Shown: piece by piece, positions 7,874 through 17,062 of the stretch
Layout: every line of letters begins with the position of its first letter
How positions within the stretch are numbered: the stretch's first letter is position 1
NCBI RefSeq assembly: GCF_050122995.1
Contig: NZ_JBNLIA010000006.1
Span: forward strand, 1 to 64,000
DNA: 64,000 nt
From: Haloparvum alkalitolerans
GTDB taxonomy: Archaea; Halobacteriota; Halobacteria; Halobacteriales; Haloferacaceae
Direction of reading: 5' to 3'
The notes under the pieces: generated by a model
Told to the model about the DNA's origin: nothing
Database searches by the model: none
The model's input: the letters and a program-made list of their open reading frames with translations, nothing else
Position numbers and translations under genes: made by a program

Positions 7874-9310
7874 TTAGAGCCGCTCGACGGCTCCTGCGAC
7901 AGCGATCCCAGTGGCCTCATCGTTCCAGTCGGTGACGACTTGAAGGCCGACTGGTTTCTCAGAGACAGTTCCACAGGGGACAGAGACAGCTGGCGTCCCG
8001 CTGCAGTTGAAGGGGGCAGTGTTCTCCACGACTCGAAGGAGTCCGTCGAGGCCTTCGATCGTTCCGAATTCGGGGGCAGGCATCGGTGTCGTCGGTGTGA
8101 CGAGCGCGTCGTAGTCGTCGAGTGTTTCCCGAACAGTCCGGGTGAAGTCGCGTTGCAGCCCCTTCGCTGCGACGTACGCTGATCCGTCGCCATCGGCAAC
8201 AGTACCGTTCGTGACGAGGAGGTTAGCAACGTTTTCGCCGAAGTCACCGCGGTCGTTGGCGGCTACCAGTGCTTCACGAATCTCTTCAGTCGTTCCAGTA
8301 CCGGTTGCGAGAGAGGCGCCGTTCGACCCGACGAACGCTGCAAACTCCAGTCCGGCAATGGCGCCGACAACTGGTCCCATCATTTCATAGCCCGGAAGCG
8401 ACGTTTTCTCAATGGTCGCTCCCGCGTTAGCGAGCCCCTCGACCGCTGCTGAGACGCAATCACTGACGCTGTCCTCGCTCGTTGCCATTGCTTCGCTGAC
8501 AACGCCAATCCGGAGGTCCTCAACCCCTTTGTCCACGACGCTCACGTAGTTCTCGGGTTCGGGAGTGCCTCGCGTGGATGGGTCGTCGATGTCCGGTCCA
8601 GCGATAGTCTCGAGGACGCGAGCAGCGGTTTCAACATCTCGAGCGAGTGGCCCAACGTGGTCTAACGACTGTGAGAGGTCGATGACACCGAATCGCGAGA
8701 CACGCTGATGGGTCGGTTTGATGCCGATGACGCCACAGAATGATGCGGGAATCCTAACCGACCCACCGGTGTCGGTCCCCAGTGCTGCATCTACGAGGCC
8801 GGCGGCTACGGCTGCGCCGCTTCCGCTCGAGGATCCTCCGGGAACACACCCATCGACAGCAGGATTCTCGACACGGCCGTGTGTGCACGTCTCACCGGTG
8901 ATGTAAAATGCGAACTCGTCCATGTTCGTCGTGCCAACCAGCGTTGCGCCGTTATCGACAAGCTGCTCGACGACAGTCGCGCTGTGCGGCGGCTCAAACT
9001 CGAATCCTGGGGAGCCACAGGTGGTTGGCGCACCTGCGACGACGATGTTTTCCTTGACCGCCACGTCAAGGTCCGCTAATCGGCCATCGCCCTCGCCGTA
9101 CTCGAACTGATGACGGAAGGCGTTGTACTCATCGTCGCCGAGAGTCGGATCGACCCGGTAGTCACTCTCAATCGATTTTGGGTCAAGTGCGTTGAACTGC
9201 GCAGCTTGGTCCAACGTTGCCTCGAGATAGGCTGATACTGCCTCGTCATCGACGTCGATCCCATATCGTTGAGCGACTGACTCGATAGTGGCTCGGTCAA
9301 TATCGGACAT
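7874..9310 (-). CDS. amidase (amidase-signature family, GatA-like)
   Basis: A 478-residue amidase-signature enzyme. The catalytic Ser-cisSer-Lys set is visible: lysine in LDVAVKENIVV, the glycine/serine stretch GGSSSGSGAAVAAG, and the nucleophile region GTDTGGSVRIPASFCG. These enzymes hydrolyse amide bonds with a wide range of substrates, and the closest general resemblance is to GatA of the Glu-tRNA amidotransferase. No gatB or gatC is nearby, so a stand-alone amidase is more likely than a tRNA amidotransferase subunit. Start MSDIDRATIES is supported by an AT-rich element about 27 bp upstream on this strand. A 267-bp gap with a hairpin repeat separates it from bioD, so operon membership with the biotin genes is doubtful. 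Confidence 0.85.
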   Translation of the reverse strand: MSDIDRATIESVAQRYGIDVDDEAVSAYLEATLDQAAQFNALDPKSIESDYRVDPTLGDDEYNAFRHQFEYGEGDGRLADLDVAVKENIVVAGAPTTCGSPGFEFEPPHSATVVEQLVDNGATLVGTTNMDEFAFYITGETCTHGRVENPAVDGCVPGGSSSGSGAAVAAGLVDAALGTDTGGSVRIPASFCGVIGIKPTHQRVSRFGVIDLSQSLDHVGPLARDVETAARVLETIAGPDIDDPSTRGTPEPENYVSVVDKGVEDLRIGVVSEAMATSEDSVSDCVSAAVEGLANAGATIEKTSLPGYEMMGPVVGAIAGLEFAAFVGSNGASLATGTGTTEEIREALVAANDRGDFGENVANLLVTNGTVADGDGSAYVAAKGLQRDFTRTVRETLDDYDALVTPTTPMPAPEFGTIEGLDGLLRVVENTAPFNCSGTPAVSVPCGTVSEKPVGLQVVTDWNDEATGIAVAGAVERL

Positions 9311-9492
9311 ACAATGTGGGTGGTACTACATAACAAATAGCTGCGGGTAGCGGAACTCCAGATCGACCGCACACAACGAAATTTGGACGGGAGCTCATTG
9401 ACCTGATGTCTCTCGCAGCGCACGCCTTAGACAATCACGCCGTTGGCACCGTGATAACTCAATCTAGGCCTCATCTCTTCTCGGATGACAGA

Positions 9493-9522
9493 AGTTGAGA
9501 CTGGTTGTCTCAATGCATACGG
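9493..9522. repeat. TTGAGAC hairpin element, solo copy
   Basis: TTGAGAC-N5-GTCTCAA followed by TGCATACGG. The same hairpin-capable sequence, with variable loop, occurs just beyond two of the IS4-type elements (around 18943 and 23537). The few bases upstream (CGGATGA) are also shared with the 23.5-kb copy. It lies in the gap between the amidase and bioD without a transposase gene, so it is either a leftover of an excised element or a preferred target. Confidence 0.55.
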
Positions 9523-9577
9523 CTTTGAGGCGGATCAATCCCGGAATCTGTCAATTCATCTGCGTCCGTCGTAGGCG

Positions 9578-10237
9578 CTATTCAGGTAATACGCTCGGCG
9601 GAAGGTTTTCCTTTACCGCTGTCACCGCCTTGCCCGGCGTGTCAAGGTCGAGTCCCGGCACTGTGTACACAGGCAGATCGACCATCGATTCGAGTACGTC
9701 GGGGTTCGTCCGCTCGGCGAGCGTTTCGCCAGCGTAATCGTTAAGGACCACACCGCACACGTCAAGGCCGCGCCGTTCGAGAGCCTTGACGGTCAGCGCG
9801 CTGTGATTGAGCGTGCCGAGTCCCGAGCGTGCGACTACGAGCGTCGGTAATCCGAGATCGGCGGCTAGGTCGACGACCTCCTTCCCCTCAGCGAGCGGCA
9901 CCCGGAGACCACCAATCCCTTCGACGACACCCGGGTCGGCAGCCTCTAGTTCGCTCCGACAACCCTGTAGGATCTCGTCATAAGAGAGGGCAGCATCTTC
10001 TATGTCTGCGGCAACTGCCGGGGCAAGCGCGGGTTCGAGATAGCGCAGGCAGACACTGGCGTCCTCGCTTCCCGCGGCTTCGGCGACGAAGCCAGCGTCG
10101 TCGTCCGGTGGAAAGCCAGTCTGTGCGGGCTTGATACCGACTGCATCGCGGCCGCGGTCGCGGAGCCAGCCCACGAGGCCAGCAGTGATGACAGTCTTGC
10201 CGACACCTGTCCCGGTGCCAAGCACGGAGAGACTCAT
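9578..10237 (-). CDS. bioD: dethiobiotin synthetase
   Basis: A 219-residue P-loop enzyme that closes the ureido ring of dethiobiotin from 7,8-diaminopelargonate, CO2 and ATP. The P-loop GTGTGVGKTVITAGL lies at residues 7-21, GIKPAQTG is the conserved KP segment, and GIGGLRVPL corresponds to the EGxGG motif. Length is normal for the family. Its start overlaps the stop of bioF by four bases. It is the last gene of bioB-bioU-bioF-bioD. Confidence 0.93.
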   Translation of the reverse strand: MSLSVLGTGTGVGKTVITAGLVGWLRDRGRDAVGIKPAQTGFPPDDDAGFVAEAAGSEDASVCLRYLEPALAPAVAADIEDAALSYDEILQGCRSELEAADPGVVEGIGGLRVPLAEGKEVVDLAADLGLPTLVVARSGLGTLNHSALTVKALERRGLDVCGVVLNDYAGETLAERTNPDVLESMVDLPVYTVPGLDLDTPGKAVTAVKENLPPSVLPE

Positions 10238-11448
10238 CGCAGCCCCACCTCCTCGCCGGCGGCCTCGAACGCGTCGAGACAGCGGTCGAGTTGCTCGCGC
10301 GTGTGTGCGGCTGTGGGAGCGACGCGCAGCCGTGACATCCCCACCGGAACGATCGGCGGGCGGATGGCAGGGGCGAGCACCCCGCGGTCGCGGAGCGCTT
10401 CATCGAGCGCGACCGCATCCTCCCGGTCTCCGACCAGCACGGGCAGGATGTGGGTCTCACCGAGCACCTCGAAGCCGAGGTCCTCAAACCCCGACCGGAG
10501 GTAATCGGCGTGATCCTGGAGCGTCTGGGGGCGGTCCGTCTCCCGTGCGATACGTAGCGCCTCCTGTGCGGCACCCGCCGCAGGCGGGGAGAGCCCGGTC
10601 GAGAAGACGAACGAACGGGCCGCATTCGCCAGGTGCTCGATGAGCATCTCATTCCCGGCGACGAACCCGCCCTGGGCACCGAGCGCCTTCGAGAGGGTCC
10701 CCAACTGGACATGAATCCGGTCTTCGAGTCCCAGCTGACCGACCATGCCGCCGTCGTACACGCCCGTCGCGTGGGCTTCGTCGACCATCACCCACGCGTC
10801 GTGGCGCTCGGCGGCCGAACATATCATTCTGAGTGGAGCGATGTCGCCATCCATGCTGAATACCGAATCTGTCACGACCAGCCAGGATTCCTCCCCATCT
10901 GCTTCGCGGGCACGGCGATCCATGGTCGCCCGGAGGTCGCTGGCGTCACAGTGGTCGTACACCTCGATATCGGCGCCGGAGAGCCGGCAGCCGTCGATGA
11001 TGGAGGCATGGTTGAGTTCGTCGGAGAAGATCGCGTCGGGGGCGAGCGCCGTAATCGTCCCAATGTTGGCGGCGTACCCCGAGGAGAACGCCAGCGCACG
11101 CTCGGTTTCTTTCGATTTGACGAGTGCGTGTTCGAGCTTGCGGTGAGCGGATGTATCGCCCACGACGAGCCGGCTGGCGCCCGCGCCAGTGCCGACTTCA
11201 TGGGCTGTCCGGGCGGCTGCCTCGGCCAGTCTGGCGTCTCCCGCGAGCCCGAGGTAGTCGTTGGCTGCGAACACCAGCATTTCCTCGGCATCGGCGTCGA
11301 AGGCCGGTACGTCGGCACCGGGGTCGGGCACCCGGCGAGCCCTCGGCTCGACACGGTCGACAGGAGCGAGGTCGCGACGGAGCCCACGCTCTTCCCGGGA
11401 CTGGAGGCGTGCTTCGAGGTCGAACCCTCGATCCATCTGCTGCTGCAC
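10234..11448 (-). CDS. bioF: 8-amino-7-oxononanoate synthase
   Basis: A 404-residue PLP-dependent alpha-oxoamine synthase that condenses pimeloyl thioester with alanine. Hallmarks are FAANDYLGLA, the PLP contact segment MVDEAHATGVYD, and the Schiff-base lysine in QLGTLSKALGAQGG. The start is MQQQMDRGFDL at 11448; the internal ATG (MDRGFDL, 11436) is an alternative. It lies 3 bp after bioU and overlaps bioD. No bioC, bioH or bioW is present, so the pimeloyl precursor must come from elsewhere. Confidence 0.93.
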   Translation of the reverse strand: MQQQMDRGFDLEARLQSREERGLRRDLAPVDRVEPRARRVPDPGADVPAFDADAEEMLVFAANDYLGLAGDARLAEAAARTAHEVGTGAGASRLVVGDTSAHRKLEHALVKSKETERALAFSSGYAANIGTITALAPDAIFSDELNHASIIDGCRLSGADIEVYDHCDASDLRATMDRRAREADGEESWLVVTDSVFSMDGDIAPLRMICSAAERHDAWVMVDEAHATGVYDGGMVGQLGLEDRIHVQLGTLSKALGAQGGFVAGNEMLIEHLANAARSFVFSTGLSPPAAGAAQEALRIARETDRPQTLQDHADYLRSGFEDLGFEVLGETHILPVLVGDREDAVALDEALRDRGVLAPAIRPPIVPVGMSRLRVAPTAAHTREQLDRCLDAFEAAGEEVGLR

Positions 11449-11451
11449 TGT

Positions 11452-12498
11452 TCAGAACCCGGGCATGAGCTCGGCAGGCCCGTAGACGCCGTAATCGCCG
11501 GTCCAGTTGCGGCGGACGGCAGCCTTCAGGTAGCCAAGTGCAGGGCCGTTCACGTTGGCTTCCATGCTCGTGTCGTCGTCGAGTTCGAACGTGTTGGTAC
11601 CGACCTCGCCATCGAACGTGCGACCGGTGACTTTGACGGTCGTCGTTGTGGGCTTCTCGTCGTTGCGAAGGTCAAGGACGCCGCCGACGGTCACGTCCTC
11701 AGCGTCGCAGATACCTGCCCGTTCGAGAAGCACGTCGTCGGCGTGCTCCATGTCGTTGAACTCGATGACGCCGTCGTGAGCGTCGACGATTTCCTCGATC
11801 TCCTCGTCCGAAAGGGCACGTGCCGATTCGATATCGTAGTCGGGGAGGTGGGCGATGTCCTCGCGGACGGTGCCGCGGTTGTCCTCGTAGCCGGATTTGA
11901 GGCCGACGCCCCACCAGATTTCGACCTCCTCGATCTCGATGAACGACTGGGCGGCGAGTGCCGCCACGCCCGTGAGGAGGCCGGGTGTCGCGCCCGCACC
12001 GCAGACAAATGTGATGCCTGATTCTTCCAGTTGTTCCTCGCGGTCGTCGAGCATGCCGATGACACGTGAACGCTTGAGCACGTCGACGAGGACGCCCTCG
12101 TAGCCTGCGTTCGCGAAGCGCTCGGCGACAGTCGGAATGAAGTCGTGTTCGAGGTTCGGCAGCGCGATGAGTACCGCGTCGATGGCCTCGTATTCGGCGA
12201 TGATGTCCTCGATGGGCGTCTCCGTCGGCTCGGCCTGTGCGGAGGCGACGACGCCCTTGTCGTCGCCGTGTTCCTTGATGTCGTCACCGCCGGATTCAAT
12301 GGTAGTCCCGCCGTCGGAAGCGATGTTCCCCTCCGTTGCGGCCAGCAGTTCGTCCACATCAAGGCCGTCGTGGTTGACGGCAACCCCATGGCGGTCGCAG
12401 GCTGCGATAGGGGTGAGTTCGTCTTTGTCCGCGGAGACTTCGAGTGCGCGACGGCCGATACCACCAGTGCCGAGAACGGCGAAGTTGATGTCGTTCAT
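11452..12498 (-). CDS. bioU: BioU-type enzyme (8-amino-7-oxononanoate to diaminopelargonate step)
   Basis: A 348-residue NAD(P)-binding protein of the saccharopine-dehydrogenase-like fold (Rossmann motif AVLGTGGIGRRALEV at the N terminus). Its place between bioB and bioF, with no bioA in the operon, fits BioU, described from cyanobacteria and also found in haloarchaea. BioU uses the amino group of one of its own lysines as nitrogen donor for diaminopelargonate, and so turns over only once. A lysine at residue 142 (DVLKRSRV) follows the Rossmann half and is a candidate for that residue; I could not align it to a reference. The segment FVCGAGATPGLLTGV is conserved-looking. If not BioU, it would be an unassigned oxidoreductase of this operon. 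Confidence 0.75.
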   Translation of the reverse strand: MNDINFAVLGTGGIGRRALEVSADKDELTPIAACDRHGVAVNHDGLDVDELLAATEGNIASDGGTTIESGGDDIKEHGDDKGVVASAQAEPTETPIEDIIAEYEAIDAVLIALPNLEHDFIPTVAERFANAGYEGVLVDVLKRSRVIGMLDDREEQLEESGITFVCGAGATPGLLTGVAALAAQSFIEIEEVEIWWGVGLKSGYEDNRGTVREDIAHLPDYDIESARALSDEEIEEIVDAHDGVIEFNDMEHADDVLLERAGICDAEDVTVGGVLDLRNDEKPTTTTVKVTGRTFDGEVGTNTFELDDDTSMEANVNGPALGYLKAAVRRNWTGDYGVYGPAELMPGF

Positions 12499-12519
12499 AG
12501 CTGTTGCTGTATCTCTGTG

Positions 12520-13635
12520 TTAGTCATCAGACAGTTCCGCCTTACTCGTGGCTGTCCCGACCGCCATATCCGCGGGGTCGGCCGAGTCGCCATCACGGGA
12601 TTTCACTTCTTCCGGGTCGAAATCGTTGACCTCGGTATTGGGCTCCATGCCGGCCTGCTCCATCATCTCGATGTCGTCGCCGGGGGACTGGCCCTCGGTT
12701 GTGAGGTAGTTCCCGGTGAGGATGCCATCCGCGCCGGCCTCGAAGGGAAGGTGTTGCTCGTCCTCAGCGAAGTTGACCTCGCGACCGCCGGTGAGCCGCA
12801 CTCGCGCGTGCGGGTGGAGCAGTCGGTAGACCGCGATGGTCTTGATGGTCTCCGCCGTGGAGATGAGTGCTTCCTCTCGGTCGTCGAACATCGTCCCGGC
12901 GACCGGATTGAGGATGTTGACGGGGAGCGAGGAGACCCCGATGTCCTGGAGCGCGATGGCCGCGTCCACGCGGTCGGTAGGCGATTCGCCCATGCCCAGG
13001 ATAACGCCGGCACAGAGGTCCATACCGGCTTCCTTGGCGACTTCGAGCGTCTTCACGCGGTCTTCGAAGTCATGGGTCCCGACGATTTCGGGGAAGAAAC
13101 GCGGCGAGGTTTCGATGTTGTGGTTGTAGTGATTGAGCCCTTCGTCCGCGAGAATCGCGGCCTCTTCTTCGGTGAGGATCCCGAGGGAGGCGTCGACTTC
13201 GACGTCGGTTTCGTCTCGTACTAAGCGGATTGCGCGGATGACGTCGTCCCACTCGTCGGGGCGTTTTTCCTTGGAGACGCCTTTCTCGGCGACGACGACG
13301 CCAAAGCGCTGGGCGCCGTCGCGTTCGGCTTGCTTGGCCGCCTTGAGGATTTGTTCGGGGTCGAGAAAGCCGTAGGTGTCGATACCAGTGTCGAAGTGGA
13401 CTGACTGCGCACAGAACCCACAGTCCTCTGCGCAGTTGCCCGCCTTCGCGTTCACGATGGAACACGCGTCGACAGTGTCGTCGCCGAGCTGGGAGTGGAC
13501 GTAGTCCGCTCCCTCGGCGAGGGGCTCGACCGGCTGGGCAATCAGTGCGAGTCCATCCCGGCGGTCGAGTGTCTCGCCGTCGAGTATGCGGGCGACAGCG
13601 TCGTCGACGGTGCGATTTCCTGTCTCGTAAACCAC
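12520..13635 (-). CDS. bioB: biotin synthase (radical SAM)
   Basis: A 371-residue radical-SAM enzyme that inserts sulfur into dethiobiotin. The cluster motif is NCAEDCGFCAQS (CxxxCxxC); further BioB hallmarks are YNHNIETSPRFF, LPVNILNPVAGTMF and the arginine segment HARVRLTGGREV. A GTG start at 13635 (VVYETGNRTVDDAV) is chosen because an ATATAAT box lies 24-30 bp upstream, fitting a leaderless transcript. The open frame continues to 13842 but that extension has no BioB-like content. The C-terminal tail after residue 330 is acidic. First gene of the biotin operon. Confidence 0.93.
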   Translation of the reverse strand: MVYETGNRTVDDAVARILDGETLDRRDGLALIAQPVEPLAEGADYVHSQLGDDTVDACSIVNAKAGNCAEDCGFCAQSVHFDTGIDTYGFLDPEQILKAAKQAERDGAQRFGVVVAEKGVSKEKRPDEWDDVIRAIRLVRDETDVEVDASLGILTEEEAAILADEGLNHYNHNIETSPRFFPEIVGTHDFEDRVKTLEVAKEAGMDLCAGVILGMGESPTDRVDAAIALQDIGVSSLPVNILNPVAGTMFDDREEALISTAETIKTIAVYRLLHPHARVRLTGGREVNFAEDEQHLPFEAGADGILTGNYLTTEGQSPGDDIEMMEQAGMEPNTEVNDFDPEEVKSRDGDSADPADMAVGTATSKAELSDD

Positions 13636-13655
13636 GCTAGCCAAGCCAGTTGACG

Positions 13656-13668
13656 AAGATATAATTCT
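13656..13668 (-). promoter_or_regulatory. bioB operon promoter (TATA box)
   Basis: On the minus strand AAGAATTATATC is centred about 27 bp upstream of the GTG start of bioB. This is the spacing of a haloarchaeal TATA box driving a leaderless transcript. It is the only clear promoter before the four biotin genes. Confidence 0.55.
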
Positions 13669-13737
13669 TGGGTTTCCATTCACGGCAGTGCTCAGATAAG
13701 GATGGAGGGTGAGGCGGAGCGAGGTCGAGGCGATTGA

Positions 13738-14126
13738 TCTTGCGGAGACAGTGAGTGCTGGCAGACCATTCCAACAGCCGATACGACGCTGGTCATCGAC
13801 ATAGAGCAAACGATTCAGGCTGATGCGAGTCGGCTCCGGCAAGTGGTGGAGAATTTGATTTGGAATGCGGTCGAATACGGGATTGCGGACGTGCCTATGA
13901 CGATTGGTGAGTTGAAGGACGGCTTCTACGTGGCAGCCGCTGGGCCGGGTATCTCTGAAGACGTAGGTGAGCAGGTGTTTGAATTGGAGGACTCAACCAA
14001 CGGTGAGGGCCTGGGCTGTATATCGTCAAGCAGTTCGTTGCCGCTCACGGGTGGGAGATCACCGTGACCGACAGCGACGAGGAAGGCGCACGATTCGAAA
14101 TCACTAGTGTCCAGACTGATAGATAG
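13738..14126 (+). pseudogene. histidine kinase remnant (C-terminal ATPase domain, frameshifted)
   Basis: Translation from 13738 reads through ADASRLRQVVENLIWNAVEYG, an N-box of a sensor histidine kinase, then GFYVAAAGPGISEDV (a G1-like box) and VFELEDSTNGEG. At about 14010 the frame breaks. The next frame continues LYIVKQFVAAHGWEITVTDS and GARFEITSV to a stop at 14126, the usual end of a haloarchaeal kinase. The sensor and phosphoacceptor parts are missing, so this is a truncated and frameshifted remnant, not a working gene. It lies back-to-back with the bioB promoter. Confidence 0.8.
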
Positions 14127-14267
14127 ACGCTCTGAGTCGGTCACGCTACAATGGTTGAAATAGACCGAGAAGAATCGGTAAGTACAGGATACATAGTCAG
14201 CACAGGTTTCGAAGTCGCGATCACTCGTATTGAGTGGCCCAAAAATAAATTTCAGAACTGTTGAAGG

Positions 14268-15719
14268 TTAATCGTCTGCGTGTGATTCTGCAGGAGTAAA
14301 TGTGACACCATTGATTTCGACTTCATCAGGAACGCGACTCGTGTCATGGGTTCCAACCGGCGGGAGATTCACATCCGCAGCAGGCGAAGCGTCAAGGTTA
14401 GTCTCGTCATCAATCGAAGACATCTCACCGTCGGCATCCCGTGCGTCCTGATCAATTCGCATCGAGCAGAACTCGACACCACACATCGAGCAGAAACGAG
14501 CTTCCTTGTAGTTGTCGCCAGGCAATGTCTGATCGTGGTATTCTTGGGCACGCTCGGGATCCAGTGCGAGTTCGAATTGCCTGCGCCAATCGAACTCGTA
14601 GCGCGCTTCGGAAAGTGCATCATCCCAGTCGCGTGCACCCGGAAGATCATTCGCGACGTCAGCAGCGTGGGCTGCAATCCGATAGGCTGCGAGACCGTCT
14701 CTCACGTCCTCTTCGTCAGGGAGACCGAGATGTTCCTTCGGTGTAACATAACACAACATCGCCGCTCCTGCACGAGCAGCCTCGGTCGCCCCAATCGCGC
14801 TTGTGATATGATCGTAGCCCGGCGCGACATCGGTGACTAGCGGGCCGAGGACGTAGAATGGTGCACCGTCACAGACGTCTTGTTGGCGTTCGACGTTATC
14901 GGCGATCTCGTCTATTGGGACGTGTCCGGGGCCTTCAACCATGACTTGGACGCCGTGGTCCCATGCGGTCCGAGTCAGTTCGCCGAGTGTGTCGAGTTCG
15001 GCGAACTGGGCTTCGTCGCTCGCATCTGCGAGACAACCGGGACGGAGGCCATCGCCCAATGAGAACGTCACGTCGTGTTCCGCGAAGATTTCGCAGATTT
15101 CCTCGAACTTCGTGTACAGCGGGTTCTGCATCCCATTCTCTTCGATCCACTGGGCTAGAATAGACCCCCCTCGCGAGACGATTCCAGTCTTTCGGCCGTC
15201 TGTCAGTGGAAGATGTTCCATCAGCACGCCTGCATGGATAGTCATATAATCGACGCCCTGCCTGGCTTGCTTCTCGATAATGTCGAGCAGCAGTTCGTGG
15301 GTGATTTCGGCGGGACTGTCAACACGCTTGACAGCCTCGTAAATCGGGACGGTTCCGACCGGCACGGGTGAATGCTCGATATTAGCGCTACGGATGTCAT
15401 CAAGATCCTCGCCGGTTGAAAGGTCCATCACAGTGTCGGCACCATAGTGGACCGCAGTGTGGAGTTTCTGGAGTTCGCCTTCGATACCACTAGTCGTGTC
15501 GCTATTGCCAATGTTCGCGTTGACCTTTGTAGAAAATTCCCGTCCTATAATCATCGGGTCAAGCGATTCGTGCGCATGATTGTTCGGAATGACGGCTTGT
15601 CCGTCGGCAACCTGCTGTCGAACAAAGTCCGGATCATAGTTTTCGCGCTCGGCAACTCGTTTCATAGCAGATGTGATTTCGCCTGCTTTGGCCAGCTGGA
15701 TCTGAGTCTTTGCCATCAA
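14268..15719 (-). CDS. thiC: phosphomethylpyrimidine synthase
   Basis: A 483-residue ThiC, the radical-SAM enzyme that rearranges aminoimidazole ribotide to hydroxymethylpyrimidine phosphate for thiamine. Diagnostic segments are NANIGNSDTTSGIEGE, VHYGADTVMDLSTG, EGPGHVPIDEI and the C-terminal cluster motif CSMCGVEFCSMRI. The family length is typical; a low-complexity acidic tail follows the cluster motif. The start is one of two consecutive ATGs (15719 or 15716). No TPP riboswitch was recognised in the leader. No other thiamine gene is in the window, so pathway completion depends on chromosomal genes. Confidence 0.95.
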   Translation of the reverse strand: MMAKTQIQLAKAGEITSAMKRVAERENYDPDFVRQQVADGQAVIPNNHAHESLDPMIIGREFSTKVNANIGNSDTTSGIEGELQKLHTAVHYGADTVMDLSTGEDLDDIRSANIEHSPVPVGTVPIYEAVKRVDSPAEITHELLLDIIEKQARQGVDYMTIHAGVLMEHLPLTDGRKTGIVSRGGSILAQWIEENGMQNPLYTKFEEICEIFAEHDVTFSLGDGLRPGCLADASDEAQFAELDTLGELTRTAWDHGVQVMVEGPGHVPIDEIADNVERQQDVCDGAPFYVLGPLVTDVAPGYDHITSAIGATEAARAGAAMLCYVTPKEHLGLPDEEDVRDGLAAYRIAAHAADVANDLPGARDWDDALSEARYEFDWRRQFELALDPERAQEYHDQTLPGDNYKEARFCSMCGVEFCSMRIDQDARDADGEMSSIDDETNLDASPAADVNLPPVGTHDTSRVPDEVEINGVTFTPAESHADD

Positions 15720-15927
15720 TAACCAAGTTATACTACTAAGTAATATAGCCTATGGGAAGGACGACTTGTATTCGCCACTCTGTAGCGGAGTGAGATTTGA
15801 GTAAAACTACTTTCTGCGAGCGTGTCATAGAAAAGTTCACGCACAGTTTCTTTTCGGGGTAGTAACTAGTGAATCTCCTGCTAAACTCTCCCGCGTACCG
15901 GTCATGGAATCCGGGTCGAGTTTGTTG

Positions 15928-16836
15928 TTACGTAGCGGAGTAGCAGGTATTGAGTATCACTTCTCTTTCGATGAGTACGAACCCGACGAAGATGATGAGG
16001 AAGCCAACCAGACTCACGGTCGCCAATCGGTTGTCGAACAGGACCAATCCGATCGGTGCTGCGACGATTGGTTGCAGATAGAAATTGAGACTCGTCCGAG
16101 CAGGCCCGATTCTGTCGATGAGTTCGAAATGGACGGCGTACAAGACGGCTGTCGCGAGGAGGCTCTCAACGACAACGCCAGTAATGGCGGTGGACGTCCA
16201 CGTAATCGCGGTCAGCGAATAGCCGAAGACGACGGCGATACCGTGGTTTACGACCGCAGCAAGGAGCACACCCCACGCGGTGAGCGCGAGTCGGGGAAGC
16301 GCTGGTTGCACCCGTTGGGTCAGCACGGTGCCGAGTGCGAATATCGCAACGCTCCCGATCATCAGTCCGAATCCGATGAGACGGTCTGCATGAATGGCTG
16401 CTGCCGACGGCTGGGCGACGATACCGACTCCAAGGAATCCGAGAAGGATGCCGAATGCGTCGACGATGTCGAGCGAGGCTGTCGGCAACAGGAGGACGGC
16501 GAATCCCGTCGTCAGGACTGGCATGAAACTGTAGGCGATCGCACCGACGGCGCTGGTGACGTACTGCTGGCCGGCGAACAAGATGGCGTTCATGACACCG
16601 AGCGTGAACACGCCGACGACCCCCACGCCGAGCACATCGCGGCGCGTGCGGGGGAGCCAGTACGTCGAACGCCAGCCGGCGACGGCGAGTAACGCCACGC
16701 CGGCGATGTCGAGGCGGAGTGCCGCGAACAGTAATGGCGGCACGTCCGGCATGCCCAGCTTCGCGCCGACGAAGACGAGCGCACCACAGACGCTGTATAT
16801 GCCGAACAGGAGGAGGTTCTGATACTCGGTCCTCAC
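15928..16836 (-). CDS. EamA/DMT-family membrane transporter
   Basis: A 302-residue membrane protein with about ten hydrophobic helices arranged as two EamA repeats. Typical signs are the first helix LLFGIYSVCGALVFVGAKLG, the motif LLFAALRLDIAGVALL, and the second-repeat end TSLNFYLQPIVAAPIGLVLF. Members export metabolites or amino acids, but the substrate cannot be told. The start MRTEYQNLL at 16836 puts the first helix at residue 8. It is alone on this strand between thiC and an IS element, so thiamine-precursor transport is only a guess from proximity. Confidence 0.85.
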   Translation of the reverse strand: MRTEYQNLLLFGIYSVCGALVFVGAKLGMPDVPPLLFAALRLDIAGVALLAVAGWRSTYWLPRTRRDVLGVGVVGVFTLGVMNAILFAGQQYVTSAVGAIAYSFMPVLTTGFAVLLLPTASLDIVDAFGILLGFLGVGIVAQPSAAAIHADRLIGFGLMIGSVAIFALGTVLTQRVQPALPRLALTAWGVLLAAVVNHGIAVVFGYSLTAITWTSTAITGVVVESLLATAVLYAVHFELIDRIGPARTSLNFYLQPIVAAPIGLVLFDNRLATVSLVGFLIIFVGFVLIEREVILNTCYSAT

Positions 16837-17062
16837 TGGTTTTGCTTTCCGCTCACCGATTCATATATCATATGGTGCCCACCGTCGACTCTGTGACGGC
16901 AGTTCGATGACGAACACGCTGGCCTACTCATCGAGTCTGCACACCTACCGAACCACCGTTCCACCTCGGTCACATGAAACGAACGGCGACCGCCTGCTGA
17001 ATATATCCTCTATACTGATCAGTTAGACGGATTCTTGGCCGGGTCGTGGCCAGTATCTCGTA

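Noticed and set aside
10633..12021. 462-codon open frame on the plus strand
   Set aside because: Antisense to bioF and bioU; composition is typical of the mirror of GC-rich haloarchaeal codons.
12145..13224. 359-codon open frame on the plus strand
   Set aside because: Antisense to bioU and bioB, with no recognisable motif.
13636..13842. N-terminal extension of bioB
   Set aside because: The frame is open but Ser/Arg/Leu-rich and contains the TATA box of the GTG start; BioB proteins do not have this segment.
15720..15927. TPP riboswitch upstream of thiC
   Set aside because: No conserved CUGAGA-type core was seen; control by a protein regulator is more likely in haloarchaea.
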